Translations under genes and position numbers: made by a program
Shown: positions 9,000-17,403 of the stretch, piece after piece
Position numbering within the stretch: position 1 is the stretch's first letter
How the letters are laid out: each line of letters opens with the position of its first letter
NCBI RefSeq assembly: GCF_002699985.1
Contig: NZ_LKBT01000004.1
Coordinates: 62,001-126,000 of the forward strand
Origin: Pseudomonas sp. ICMP 561
GTDB lineage: Bacteria; Pseudomonadota; Gammaproteobacteria; Pseudomonadales; Pseudomonadaceae
Length of the DNA: 64,000 bases
Reading direction: 5' to 3'
The notes under the pieces: model-generated
What the model was told of the DNA's origin: nothing
Database searches by the model: none
The model's input: only the letters and a program-made list of their open reading frames with translations

Positions 9000-9028
9000 T
9001 TCATGCCAGCCGGTTCTGGGCCTATAAT
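9000..9028 (+). promoter_or_regulatory. Probable hisB promoter
   Basis: A perfect TATAAT at 9023-9028 is preceded, after 17 bases, by a poor -35 (TTCATG, 9000-9005). It lies 38 bases before the hisB start and on the correct side of the REPIN. Confidence 0.55.
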
Positions 9029-9066
9029 GCTCGCCTTTTTCGCCCAATGATTTTGCGGAGCTGGTG

Positions 9067-9660
9067 ATGGCCGAACGTAAGGCGTACGTCGAGCGTAATA
9101 CTCTGGAAACCCAGATCAACGCTTCGATCAACCTGGATGGCACCGGAAAGGCCCGATTCGATATCGGCGTGCCTTTTCTTGAGCACATGCTCGACCAGAT
9201 CGCCCGTCACGGGCTGATCGATCTGGATATCAACTGCAAAGGCGACCTTGAGATCGACGATCACCATACGGTGGAAGATGTCGGTATCACTCTGGGTCAG
9301 GCTTTCAGCAAAGCTATCGGCGACAAGAAAGGCATCCGTCGTTATGGCCATGCCTACGTGCCGCTGGATGAAGCGTTGTCGCGTGTAGTGATCGACTTCT
9401 CGGGGCGTCCGGGCCTGCAAATGCATGTGCCGTATACCCGCGCTGTTGTGGGCGGCTTTGATGTGGACCTGTTCCAGGAGTTTTTCCAGGGCTTCGTCAA
9501 CCACGCCAATGTGACGCTGCACATCGACAACCTGCGTGGCACCAACACTCACCACCAGATTGAAACCGTCTTCAAGGCCTTCGGTCGTGCACTGCGCATG
9601 GCGGTTGAGCTGGATGATCGTATGGCCGGGCAAATGCCTTCGACCAAGGGTGTGCTCTGA
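9067..9660 (+). CDS. hisB: Imidazoleglycerol-phosphate dehydratase HisB (monofunctional)
   Basis: A 197-residue enzyme of the sixth step of histidine synthesis (imidazoleglycerol phosphate to imidazoleacetol phosphate). Mn-binding motifs are visible: [11 protein letters not shown] (about 40-50), [11 protein letters not shown] (about 65-75) and [14 protein letters not shown] near 145. The length is that of the monofunctional enzyme. The N-terminal histidinol-phosphatase domain of enterobacterial HisB is absent, so that step must come from another gene. I chose the ATG at 9067, with GGAG six bases before; a GTG sits immediately upstream. Its stop overlaps the hisH start (TGATG). Confident. Confidence 0.97.
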   Translation: MAERKAYVERNTLETQINASINLDGTGKARFDIGVPFLEHMLDQIARHGLIDLDINCKGDLEIDDHHTVEDVGITLGQAFSKAIGDKKGIRRYGHAYVPLDEALSRVVIDFSGRPGLQMHVPYTRAVVGGFDVDLFQEFFQGFVNHANVTLHIDNLRGTNTHHQIETVFKAFGRALRMAVELDDRMAGQMPSTKGVL

Positions 9661-10298
9661 TGCAGACAGTCGCAGTCATCGATTACGGCATGGGCAACCT
9701 GCACTCGGTCGCCAAGGCGCTTGAACATGTTGGCGCTGGCCGGGTGCACATCACCAGCGACGCCAATGTGATTCGTGAAGCCGACCGCGTGGTATTCCCC
9801 GGTGTCGGCGCGATTCGTGACTGCATGGCTGAAATCCGTCGGCTGGGCTTCGATTCGCTGGTGCGTGAAGTCAGCCAGGATCGGCCGTTTCTCGGTATTT
9901 GCGTTGGCATGCAGGCGTTGCTCGACAGCAGTGAAGAGAATGGCGGCGTGGATTGCATCGGCATGTTCCCTGGCCAGGTGAAGTTCTTCGGCAAGGATCT
10001 GCATGAAGACGGCGCGCACCTAAAAGTGCCGCACATGGGCTGGAACGAAGTTGCGCAGGCAGTGGATCACCCGCTGTGGCACAGCATTCCGGACATGGCG
10101 CGTTTCTACTTCGTGCACAGCTTCTACATCGACGCGGCCAATCAGCGTCAGGTTGTCGGTCGCGGCCACTACGGCGTCGACTTCGCCGCAGCGCTGGCTG
10201 ACGGTTCGCGCTTTGCTGTGCAGTTTCACCCGGAGAAGAGCCATACCCATGGCCTGCAGTTGCTGCAGAACTTCGCCGCGTGGGACGGTCGCTGGTAA
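9660..10298 (+). CDS. hisH: Imidazole glycerol phosphate synthase, glutaminase subunit HisH
   Basis: A 212-residue class I glutamine amidotransferase that supplies ammonia to HisF. The nucleophile is Cys81 in [12 protein letters not shown], and the His-Glu pair is in QFHPEKSH near residue 191-193. The N-terminal YGMGNLHS motif and the oxyanion strand PGVGA are typical. The start overlaps the hisB stop, which implies translational coupling. The DUF2164 gene begins five bases after the stop. Together with HisF it makes the heterodimer that produces imidazoleglycerol phosphate and AICAR. Confident. Confidence 0.97.
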   Translation: MQTVAVIDYGMGNLHSVAKALEHVGAGRVHITSDANVIREADRVVFPGVGAIRDCMAEIRRLGFDSLVREVSQDRPFLGICVGMQALLDSSEENGGVDCIGMFPGQVKFFGKDLHEDGAHLKVPHMGWNEVAQAVDHPLWHSIPDMARFYFVHSFYIDAANQRQVVGRGHYGVDFAAALADGSRFAVQFHPEKSHTHGLQLLQNFAAWDGRW

Positions 10299-10303
10299 TC
10301 GTT

Positions 10304-10564
10304 ATGGCCAAGGGTAAAAGCAAGCCGCCGATCCTGACGCTCAGCCCCGAGCACGAGCAGCAGGCCATCGACAAGCTCAAGCGGCTGTTCTCTCAGCGCT
10401 TCGAACTGGAACTTGGGTCATTCGAAGTCGCCGAGGTGCTTGAGTTCTTTACCAGCGAGATTGCCCCGCATTATTACAATCGAGCGATTTTCGATGTTCA
10501 GCAGCACCTCAAAGAGAGGTTCGAGAGCATCGAAAGCGATTTGTGGGCGCTCGAGAAGAATTGA
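10304..10564 (+). CDS. DUF2164 family protein
   Basis: An 86-residue helical protein inserted between hisH and hisA. It matches the compact DUF2164 pattern: LSPEHEQQAIDKLKRLFSQR, then EVAEVLEFFTSEIAPHYYNR, then DVQQHLKERFESIESDLWAL. The N-terminus is basic (MAKGKSKPP). There is no signal or membrane segment. I chose the ATG at 10304, five bases after the hisH stop; only a weak ribosome-binding site is visible, so translation may depend on the upstream gene. Function is unknown. Its place in the his operon appears conserved among pseudomonads as I recall, but a histidine role is not shown. Confidence 0.85.
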   Translation: MAKGKSKPPILTLSPEHEQQAIDKLKRLFSQRFELELGSFEVAEVLEFFTSEIAPHYYNRAIFDVQQHLKERFESIESDLWALEKN

Positions 10565-10566
10565 AT

Positions 10567-10650
10567 AGAAGCAGCTTCAAGCGACGAGCCTCAAGCTGCA
10601 AGAATTGTCGGGTACGCATGCTTGCAGCCTATGGCTTGCAGCTTGTGGCT
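10567..10650. repeat. Inverted repeat of the GCAGCTTCAAGC type
   Basis: Imperfect palindrome. GCAGCTTCAAGCGACGAGCC with CTCAAGCTGCAAG on the left faces CTTGCAGCC and GGCTTGCAGCTTGTGGCTC on the right. It differs in sequence from the other REPINs here and resembles another intergenic repeat of fluorescent pseudomonads. It separates the DUF2164 gene from hisA and ends about 20 bases before hisA. Confidence 0.75.
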
Positions 10651-10670
10651 CTTTTGACGAAGGAAAAAGC

Positions 10671-11408
10671 ATGCTGATCATCCCCGCTATCGATCTCAAA
10701 GACGGTGCCTGTGTGCGTCTGCGCCAGGGCCGTATGGAAGACTCCACTGTGTTCTCCGACGACCCGGTTGCCATGGCTGCCAAATGGGTCGAGGGCGGTT
10801 GCCGTCGTCTGCATCTGGTTGACCTGAACGGCGCGTTCGAAGGTCAGCCGGTCAACGGCGACGTGGTTACTGCCATTGCCAAGCGTTATCCGACCCTGCC
10901 GATTCAGATCGGTGGCGGTATTCGCTCGCTGGAGACCATCGAGCACTACGTGAAAGCGGGCGTTAGCTACGTGATCATCGGTACCAAGGCCGTCAAAGAA
11001 CCCGAGTTTGTCGCTGAAGCCTGTCGCGCATTCCCTGGCAAAGTGATTGTCGGTCTTGATGCCAAAGACGGCTTTGTGGCGACTGATGGCTGGGCTGAAG
11101 TCAGCACTGTGCAGGTCATTGATCTGGCCAAGCGTTTCGAAGCTGACGGTGTCTCTGCCATCGTTTACACCGACATCGCCAAAGACGGCATGATGCAGGG
11201 CTGCAATATCCCGTTCACGGCTGCGCTGGCTGCTGCGACGCGGATACCGGTCATTGCTTCCGGTGGTATCCATAACCTGGGCGACATCCGCGCATTGCTG
11301 GATGCCAAGGCTCCGGGAATCATCGGCGCAATCACAGGCCGTGCGATTTACGAAGGTACGCTGGATGTGGCTGAAGCTCAGGCGTTGTGTGATAGCTACC
11401 AGCGCTAA
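10671..11408 (+). CDS. hisA: Phosphoribosyl-ProFAR isomerase HisA
   Basis: A 245-residue (beta/alpha)8 barrel enzyme, fourth step of histidine synthesis, opening the ribose of ProFAR (Amadori rearrangement). The catalytic Asp8 is in IPAIDLKDG, and the second acid is near 130 in [14 protein letters not shown]. Phosphate-binding loops include QIGGGIRS and ASGGIHN. I chose the ATG at 10671, the standard HisA start, with AAGGA about eight bases upstream. It is separated from hisF by a family B REPIN. Confident. Confidence 0.97.
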   Translation: MLIIPAIDLKDGACVRLRQGRMEDSTVFSDDPVAMAAKWVEGGCRRLHLVDLNGAFEGQPVNGDVVTAIAKRYPTLPIQIGGGIRSLETIEHYVKAGVSYVIIGTKAVKEPEFVAEACRAFPGKVIVGLDAKDGFVATDGWAEVSTVQVIDLAKRFEADGVSAIVYTDIAKDGMMQGCNIPFTAALAAATRIPVIASGGIHNLGDIRALLDAKAPGIIGAITGRAIYEGTLDVAEAQALCDSYQR

Positions 11409-11415
11409 GCCATTT

Positions 11416-11505
11416 CGGTAGGAGCGAACTTGTTCGCGAGAGGTCGGGCCATTCAGCATCTATGGAGTCTGACGGAACGCCTCGCGAACAAGTTCGCTCC
11501 TACCG
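11416..11505. repeat. REPIN, family B
   Basis: Inverted arms CGGTAGGAGCGAACTTGTTC and GAACAAGTTCGCTCCTACCG. It sits inside the histidine operon between hisA and hisF, ending 34 bases before the hisF start. Confidence 0.93.
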
Positions 11506-11539
11506 GGATCCCGGCAGGACAGAAATCGGAGATAACCTA

Positions 11540-12310
11540 ATGGCCCTGGCCAAACGCATCATCCCTTGCCTGGACGTCGACAACGGTCGTGTGGTCAAGG
11601 GCGTCAAGTTCGAAAACATCCGTGACGCTGGCGATCCGGTTGAAATTGCGCGTCTGTACGATGAGCAGGGCGCCGACGAAATCACCTTTCTGGACATCAC
11701 CGCCAGTGTCGATGGCCGCGATACCACCCTTCATACCGTCGAACGCATGGCCAGCCAGGTGTTTATCCCGCTGACCGTGGGCGGTGGCGTGCGTACCGTG
11801 CAGGACATCCGCAACCTGCTTAATGCCGGTGCCGACAAGGTGTCGATCAACACTGCTGCCGTGTTCAACCCGGAGTTCGTTGCCGAAGCCGCTCAGCATT
11901 TCGGATCGCAATGCATCGTTGTCGCTATCGACGCCAAGAAGGTCTCGCTGCCGGGTGAAACCCCGCGCTGGGAAATCTTCACCCACGGCGGTCGCAAGCC
12001 GACAGGTCTGGACGCTGTGCTGTGGGCCAAGAAGATGGAGGATCTCGGTGCCGGTGAGATTCTGCTGACCAGCATGGACCAGGACGGCATGAAGAACGGC
12101 TTCGATCTGGGCGTAACCCGCGCAATCAGTGACGCGCTGGGGATTCCGGTCATTGCCTCGGGCGGCGTTGGCAACCTTCAGCATCTGGCTGACGGTGTGA
12201 TTGAAGGCCACGCCAGCGCGGTATTGGCGGCGAGTATCTTCCACTTCGGTGAATACACCGTGCCGGAAGCCAAGGCCTACATGGCCAAGCGCGGCATCGT
12301 GGTTCGCTGA
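11540..12310 (+). CDS. hisF: Imidazole glycerol phosphate synthase, cyclase subunit HisF
   Basis: A 256-residue (beta/alpha)8 barrel partner of HisH, homologous to HisA. The catalytic acids are Asp12 in IPCLDVDNG and the Asp of VVAIDAKK near residue 130. Phosphate-binding loops are TVGGGVRT and ASGGVGN. The length matches the family exactly. I chose the ATG at 11540 with GGAG upstream; the open frame starts earlier only because it runs through the REPIN. It is the last gene of the his block. Confident. Confidence 0.97.
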   Translation: MALAKRIIPCLDVDNGRVVKGVKFENIRDAGDPVEIARLYDEQGADEITFLDITASVDGRDTTLHTVERMASQVFIPLTVGGGVRTVQDIRNLLNAGADKVSINTAAVFNPEFVAEAAQHFGSQCIVVAIDAKKVSLPGETPRWEIFTHGGRKPTGLDAVLWAKKMEDLGAGEILLTSMDQDGMKNGFDLGVTRAISDALGIPVIASGGVGNLQHLADGVIEGHASAVLAASIFHFGEYTVPEAKAYMAKRGIVVR

Positions 12311-12378
12311 GGTCTCAGGACACCGCGTAGAACCTGTGGGGAGATTTTATGTTTGCCTGCAAGCATGCTCTTGATCTT

Positions 12379-12467
12379 GTAGGACCGGCTTTAGCCGGGA
12401 GAGCGGTATGCCGCCAAAGAAAATTTAGTGAACATCCCGACTTTCTCCCGGCTAAAGCCGGTCCTAC
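12379..12467. repeat. REPIN, family A
   Basis: Arms GTAGGACCGGCTTTAGCC and GGCTAAAGCCGGTCCTAC with GGGAGA/TCTCCC extensions. It lies downstream of hisF, between converging genes. Confidence 0.93.
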
Positions 12468-12487
12468 GGGACTGCGTGGGTTCTGTG

Positions 12488-12530
12488 TGCGGTGCTTGCC
12501 CGCGATGAGGGCGCAAGCACCGCTCCCACA
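12488..12530. repeat. REP-like hairpin
   Basis: GCGGTGCTTGC faces GCAAGCACCGC with CTCCCACA after it, so the right end resembles the family F/D arm. It could act as a terminator-like structure for the convergent hisF and protease genes, though there is no T-run. Confidence 0.6.
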
Positions 12531-12595
12531 AGTTCTCCGCTTGCAGTGTGATATGCAGTGTCAGGGCAGCAGAGCTGTTACTTAGCGTTGCATAC

Positions 12596-14104
12596 TCAAG
12601 CGCCCAACAAATCTATCCTTGGCGCTGAGCGTTGCCCCGACATATCAAATGCCTTGGTGCACAGTTTCACTGGCAGTTCGCTTGCACCAATTTGCACGTC
12701 ATCGAAGGTGATCGCGTAACCTTCCGGTTCATCACAGTCTGTCTCTGATTCTGCTCCAGCCTTGTATTCATAAGCGCTCAAGGTCGGGTTAGAAAAGTGC
12801 CACTGAATGCTGTGATCTCCGTTGTTCTGCCTTGTGATATCGAATTGCGGCGCTCTTGTCGGGCCGGGCTCAGCAATTTCTGTCGCGATTACCAGCGGGC
12901 TTTTCATCATGGCTCCTGTGGGCGACTGTTCGGCAGAGTCGACGCCAACGATACACAGCAGATAGATGCCTGGCTCTGTGCCTACAGGGTCATTGATCTG
13001 TGCGTCTTCTGCGCTCATTACGTCGCTGTAATGGTTCGGGCTTTCACAGAGTTGTGGGTCGCGCACGGCTTTGTAGCGGAAGAGTGGTTGGTCGAGGCTG
13101 AATGCGAATTGCCAGGTGGGCAGCATCGCGCTGCCGTCTGCATCGAATTTCACCCGCTGGTAATAATCCACCGTTGGCCGTTTCTGGCTAAAGGTGACGC
13201 TTGGCATCAAATCACATCCAGCGGCGCTGGCTCTGAATAGACCTTGAGCGAAGCAGTGCTGCAGGTGAGCAGTCGGGCTGGCGTAATTAGTGCTTGCGGA
13301 CCAATGCGGCCGACCATTTTTCAGCTCGCAGGGCGCGTCTTCCATGCAGCGGTTTTCAGGCAAAGAGGTCGCCGTGCTGGTAGAGACAATTCCCAATACT
13401 TCATTCGAATGGCGGTCGAGCAATGGGCTGCCTGAGCTTCCAGGCCTTATGCCCTGGCAGTTATCTTTATAGAAGCCTCGATGGATAGCCGGTTGTTCGA
13501 TCAGCGTTTCGATGGATACGTGGCGGCAGGTTGATAGCCGCAAGCCTGTTTCCGGGTATTGAGTCGGTGCGCCAACGATCAATAACTCATCGGCTATTAC
13601 AGGTGTCGATGTCTTCAACTGCAATGGTTGGATACCGTTGTCCATCAACGTCTGCAGGCTGGCATCAAGTTCGACGATCGCCATGTCCAGCCCGCGCAGG
13701 CGGCTCCAGACGACCTGCTTTAGCGCGTAACGCCGTTGATCGTTGGCAGTGTCGTGAAAGTAGTTGAAGTCGATGTGACCGTCGCTGGCTTGATGGGCTA
13801 CCACGTTCAGACTGTCAAACGAAACGCAGTGGGCGCTGGTTAAAACATAAGCGGGGCCTGACGTGCCGGTGTCGCGATCCCTCGTGTCGATCAGACTCGC
13901 CGTGCAGTGCGAGTCTGGATGGCTAGCGTTAATGATCAGGCGGCCTATGCCTTTCCAGTGATCGTTCTGGCCGTTGCTGTTTTCCAGCAGCAGTGAGGGA
14001 GCGAGGTTTTCGCGTCCGTTGCCATAATCTTTCGAATGCACGACAGGTGCTAGGGCGAAAGCGAGCAGGGCGGCGATTGTGATGCCGGTTATCTGGATAT
14101 TCAT
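12596..14104 (-). CDS. Secreted trypsin-like serine protease
   Basis: A 502-residue protein with a signal peptide (residues 1-24, ending VVHS). A chymotrypsin-fold domain follows. The catalytic triad reads His92 in VLTSAHC, Asp140 in GLDMAIVEL, and Ser224 in the variant GSSGSP rather than GDSGGP. The remaining C-terminal ~250 residues carry several cysteines and look like beta-sandwich material, perhaps for substrate or surface binding. I chose the ATG at 14104 with AAGG seven bases upstream; the frame continues to 14263 without a better start. Probably periplasmic or extracellular. The substrate is unknown. It is divergent from the binding-protein gene at 14314. Good confidence for the protease fold. 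Confidence 0.85.
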   Translation of the reverse strand: MNIQITGITIAALLAFALAPVVHSKDYGNGRENLAPSLLLENSNGQNDHWKGIGRLIINASHPDSHCTASLIDTRDRDTGTSGPAYVLTSAHCVSFDSLNVVAHQASDGHIDFNYFHDTANDQRRYALKQVVWSRLRGLDMAIVELDASLQTLMDNGIQPLQLKTSTPVIADELLIVGAPTQYPETGLRLSTCRHVSIETLIEQPAIHRGFYKDNCQGIRPGSSGSPLLDRHSNEVLGIVSTSTATSLPENRCMEDAPCELKNGRPHWSASTNYASPTAHLQHCFAQGLFRASAAGCDLMPSVTFSQKRPTVDYYQRVKFDADGSAMLPTWQFAFSLDQPLFRYKAVRDPQLCESPNHYSDVMSAEDAQINDPVGTEPGIYLLCIVGVDSAEQSPTGAMMKSPLVIATEIAEPGPTRAPQFDITRQNNGDHSIQWHFSNPTLSAYEYKAGAESETDCDEPEGYAITFDDVQIGASELPVKLCTKAFDMSGQRSAPRIDLLGA

Positions 14105-14262
14105 GACAGACCTTTGCGGTTGTTCACGGCGATTCATTTCGCGGTGAAGTTCTGTCCGGCAGGTAGTCAGAAGCCTCCCCCCTCGCGGGAGTAAATAATT
14201 ATCGAAAATCTTTTTTATCTGTTTGCGCCACTCTGTTGGCAATACGCCATGTGTGCTGGACA

Positions 14263-14279
14263 AGCGCTTTTGAGCGCTG
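14263..14279. repeat. Small inverted repeat AGCGC-N6-GCGCT
   Basis: AAGCGC TTTTGA GCGCT lies between the divergent protease and binding-protein genes, about 35 bases before the ATG at 14314. It is a possible operator or leader hairpin. No clear promoter boxes accompany it. Confidence 0.35.
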
Positions 14280-14313
14280 CACTCTGTCTGCCGTCAGCGT
14301 ATGGAGAGCGCCA

Positions 14314-15090
14314 ATGTTCAAATCTCGTTTTATTGCCCTAACGGCCTTCAGCGCTCTGGTTTTTAGCGCCACTGAGGCTGCACTGGCCGATGACGCCATT
14401 GAGGCACCGGGACGCGACTCCATTGTGCTGATGACCGAAAATCTGCCGCCTTACAACATGGCAATCGACGGCAAAAACTTCGCTCAGGAAAGCAACATTG
14501 AAGGCATCGCTGCGCAAGTGGTGCGCGAGACGTTCAAGCGTGCAGGGATCAGCTACAGCATGACGTTACGGTTCCCCTGGGAGCGTATCTACAAGCTGGC
14601 CCTGGAAAAGCCAGGCTACGCGGTGTTTTCTACAGCGCGTTTGCCTGAGCGGGAAAAGCTGTTCAAGTGGGTCGGACCAGTGGGTTCCTACGACTGGATC
14701 CTGCTCGCCCGTGCCGATAGCCCTATCAAACTGACCAGCCTGGAGCAGGCCAAGGGTTACCGAATTGGTGCTTATAAAGGTGACGCCATTGGTGAGCGAC
14801 TGCTGGCCCAAGGGCTGAACCCGATCCTGTTGCTGCGCGATCAGGACAATGCCAAAAAACTGGTCAACGGGCAGATAGACCTGTGGGCGGCAGGCGATCC
14901 GACCGGACCTTATCTGGCCAGAATAGAAGGCGTCACCGGCCTCAAGACCGTGCTGCGGTTCAATCACGCTGATCTGTATTTGGCGCTCAACAAGGCGACG
15001 CCCGACGAAGTGGTGAACAAATTGCAGGCGTCGCTGGACCAGCTAAGAGCGGAAGGGGTTGTGGACAAGATTTTGTCCCAGTACCGGTAA
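14314..15090 (+). CDS. Periplasmic substrate-binding protein, family 3 type
   Basis: A 258-residue protein with a signal peptide (about residues 1-25, ending EAALA) and a single SBP_bac_3 fold. Typical phrases are VLMTENLPPYNM near the N-terminus, WERIYKLALEKPGYAVFSTARLPEREKLFKWVGP (in pieces) and a C-terminal LQASLDQLRAEGVVDKILSQY. Related proteins bind polar amino acids or act as stand-alone solute sensors; no permease or ATPase gene is adjacent, so its transporter or partner is unknown. I chose the ATG at 14314 with GGAGAG upstream. It is followed by a chimeric REPIN. Confident for fold. Confidence 0.88.
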   Translation: MFKSRFIALTAFSALVFSATEAALADDAIEAPGRDSIVLMTENLPPYNMAIDGKNFAQESNIEGIAAQVVRETFKRAGISYSMTLRFPWERIYKLALEKPGYAVFSTARLPEREKLFKWVGPVGSYDWILLARADSPIKLTSLEQAKGYRIGAYKGDAIGERLLAQGLNPILLLRDQDNAKKLVNGQIDLWAAGDPTGPYLARIEGVTGLKTVLRFNHADLYLALNKATPDEVVNKLQASLDQLRAEGVVDKILSQYR

Positions 15091-15122
15091 CACGCATTTT
15101 TAATGTGGGAGCGCGGTCAATT

Positions 15123-15235
15123 GTAGGAGCCGAGCTTGCTCGCGAAGAACGATGGCACGGTTTTAAGCCCCGCCGCCGCCAAGTCGCGATAAGGGGCTGC
15201 CTGACAGATCGCTTCGCGAACAAGTTCGCTCCTAC
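15123..15235. repeat. Chimeric REPIN (family D-like left end, family B right end)
   Basis: The left end reads GTAGGAGCCGAGCTTGCTCG followed by the spacer GAAGAACGATGGCACGG seen in family D units. The right end is the family B arm GCGAACAAGTTCGCTCCTAC. The spacer is longer than usual (about 70 bases). Confidence 0.75.
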
Positions 15236-15255
15236 CGTTTTAACGATCCCGGTTT

Positions 15256-16047
15256 TTACCGGTAAATCCCGTTTTTGCCATGCGCAGCCGTCGCCTGATT
15301 ACCCCGCACGCTGATCATCTGGCGCAAGTCGATCCACTCGATGCCCTGCGCTTTGAGGCGCGGCAGTTCGCGCTCCAGCACGTCGAGCGTCACCGGGTAA
15401 GGATGACCGATCATCACCGCCGAGCCCTGTTTGCGGGCCAGCTCAATAGCTATTTTCAGTTGCCGGGTAATGGCCTCAGGCGTGCGCTCATCATCGAGAA
15501 AGACATCCCGGGACACGCTGGCCAATCCTATTTTTTGCGCCTCGGCCGCCGCCACGGTTTTCGCGCTGGTGCGGCTGTCGACGAATAACAGGTGACGGCG
15601 CTGCAGCTCGGCCATCAACCATCCCATGGCGACCGGTTCGGCGGTCATGCGGCTGCCCATGTGGTTATTGATCCCGGCGGCATAGGGGACTTTGAGCAGC
15701 GCAGCGTTCAGCCTGCTTTCCAGTTCGGCGAGGGGAAGTTCGGGATGCCACGCATAGGGACCGGTTGCCGGGTCCATGGGCATGTGCAGAATGACGATCT
15801 TGCCAGCACGATGCCCCTGACGGGCGAACTCGGTGGCATGAGGGGTATCCGGCATGATCGCCAGCGTCACGGGACCGGGGAGGGCAAGCACGCGTTGATC
15901 CCGGGCCGGATTCTGGCCCAGGTCATCAATGATCAGTGTCAGGAAAGCAGGCTGAGGTTTGCTGGCCTGCGTCGCTGGCGCTGCGTGAGCAACGCCAGTA
16001 ATTACGCAAAATGCGGCCAGCAGCCAACGAGACAGGAGCACACGCAT
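15256..16047 (-). CDS. Divergent polysaccharide deacetylase family protein (YibQ-like)
   Basis: A 263-residue protein with a signal peptide (residues 1-22) and a NodB-like barrel of the divergent polysaccharide deacetylase family. Recognisable parts are LTLIIDDLGQNPARD (about 36-50), ILHMPMDPATG, NNHMGSRMTA and VDSRTSAKTVA. Members sit in the periplasm, and their substrate is unknown. The start lies only three bases after the ctpA stop on the minus strand, so it is translated from the same messenger as envC and ctpA. The co-location with EnvC and CtpA suggests a cell-wall or envelope role, which is inference. Confidence 0.9.
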   Translation of the reverse strand: MRVLLSRWLLAAFCVITGVAHAAPATQASKPQPAFLTLIIDDLGQNPARDQRVLALPGPVTLAIMPDTPHATEFARQGHRAGKIVILHMPMDPATGPYAWHPELPLAELESRLNAALLKVPYAAGINNHMGSRMTAEPVAMGWLMAELQRRHLLFVDSRTSAKTVAAAEAQKIGLASVSRDVFLDDERTPEAITRQLKIAIELARKQGSAVMIGHPYPVTLDVLERELPRLKAQGIEWIDLRQMISVRGNQATAAHGKNGIYR

Positions 16048-16050
16048 CGT

Positions 16051-17373
16051 TTAGTTGCCGCGCGTGATACTCAGGCCCTTGAGCAGGCTCAGCGCCTGGC
16101 TGAGCTGGAAGTCATCGTCCTGCGGGCGAGCCTTGGCGGCAGCGCCTTTGACCGTTGGTTTGTCCGCGCCGCCATTGCCGTTGCCCAAGTGACCGAACAG
16201 GTCGGCTTCCTTGTACGCTTCACCGTCAGCTTCGTTGGTGACCTTGGCGCGACGCACCACGATATCCGGATTGATGCCCTGCGCCTGAATCGAGCGACCG
16301 TTAGGCGTGTAATACAGCGCCGTAGTGATCTTCAAGGCGCGGTCATTATTCAGTGGCAGCACGGTTTGCACCGAACCTTTACCGAAGCTGTCAGTGCCCA
16401 TCAGGATGCCGCGTTTCTGGTCCTGCAAGGCACCAGCGACGATTTCCGACGCTGAAGCACTGCCGCCGTTGATCAGCACCACCAGCGGTACGCCTTCACT
16501 GGCATCGGCCGGATCAGCCGAGAAGCGCAGTTCGGAATTGGCAATACGGCCCTTGGTGTAAACGATCAGGCCCTTGGTCAGGAAGTGGTCAGCCACTTCA
16601 ACGGCCGACTGCAGCACGCCGCCAGGGTTGTTACGCAGGTCAAGAATCAACCCGCTCATTTTCTTGCCATTGTCTTTGCGGAATTTGGCCAGCGCTTTGC
16701 CGACTTCGTCACCGGTCTTGACCTGGAACTGGGTTATGCGGATGTAGCCGTAACCGTTCTCCAGCATCTGCGCCTTGACGCTCTTGACCTGAATCGTCGC
16801 ACGGGCAAGCGTCACGTCGAACGGGTTACCGCCATCGCGAACCAGTGTCAGGGTGATCTTCTCGCCAATCTTGCCGCGCATTTTGTCGACCGCTTCCTGC
16901 ATGGTCTGACCTTGCGTCGGTGCACCGTTGATCTTGACGATCAGGTCACCGGCCTCGATGCCCGCCTTGGACGCCGGGGTATCGTCGATAGGGGAGACGA
17001 CTTTCACGAAGCCATCTTCGACGCCGACCTCGATGCCCAGTCCGCCGAACTCGCCGCTGGTGCTTTCCTGCAGTTCCTGGAAGTCTTCCGGACCGAGGTA
17101 GGCCGAATGCGGGTCGAGATTGCTGAGCATGCCCTTGATGGCATTCTCCAGCAGCGTCTTGTCGTCCACCGGTTCGACATAAGCGGCTTTGACCCGGTCC
17201 ATGACCTCGGCAAAGGTGCGCAGCTCATCGAGCGGCAAAGGCGCTTTGGCGGTGTTCGCAGCAGCCGGTGCAGTGGCTGGCGCAGCTTTGACTTCTGCAG
17301 CCTGAGCCAGTGGAGCGCCGATAACGACGGCAATAGCCAGGGCCAGCGAGGTGAGGCGGGACAGATACGGCAT
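16051..17373 (-). CDS. ctpA: Carboxy-terminal processing protease, S41 family
   Basis: A 440-residue periplasmic serine protease. It has a signal peptide (1-25), an Ala/Pro-rich linker, an N-terminal helical region, a PDZ domain (about 100-185: GLGIEVGVEDGFVKVVSPI, then AGIEAGDLIVKING) and the S41 catalytic domain with Ser305 in INGGSASASEI and Lys332 in GTDSFGKGSVQ. In pseudomonads the CtpA enzyme degrades cell-wall hydrolases and needs an adaptor lipoprotein; that role is from family knowledge. It sits 30 bases after envC and 3 bases before the deacetylase gene. AGGAG precedes the start. Confident. Confidence 0.94.
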   Translation of the reverse strand: MPYLSRLTSLALAIAVVIGAPLAQAAEVKAAPATAPAAANTAKAPLPLDELRTFAEVMDRVKAAYVEPVDDKTLLENAIKGMLSNLDPHSAYLGPEDFQELQESTSGEFGGLGIEVGVEDGFVKVVSPIDDTPASKAGIEAGDLIVKINGAPTQGQTMQEAVDKMRGKIGEKITLTLVRDGGNPFDVTLARATIQVKSVKAQMLENGYGYIRITQFQVKTGDEVGKALAKFRKDNGKKMSGLILDLRNNPGGVLQSAVEVADHFLTKGLIVYTKGRIANSELRFSADPADASEGVPLVVLINGGSASASEIVAGALQDQKRGILMGTDSFGKGSVQTVLPLNNDRALKITTALYYTPNGRSIQAQGINPDIVVRRAKVTNEADGEAYKEADLFGHLGNGNGGADKPTVKGAAAKARPQDDDFQLSQALSLLKGLSITRGN

Positions 17374-17403
17374 GTCTAACGAACTCCTGAAGGTGGAACC
17401 GAC

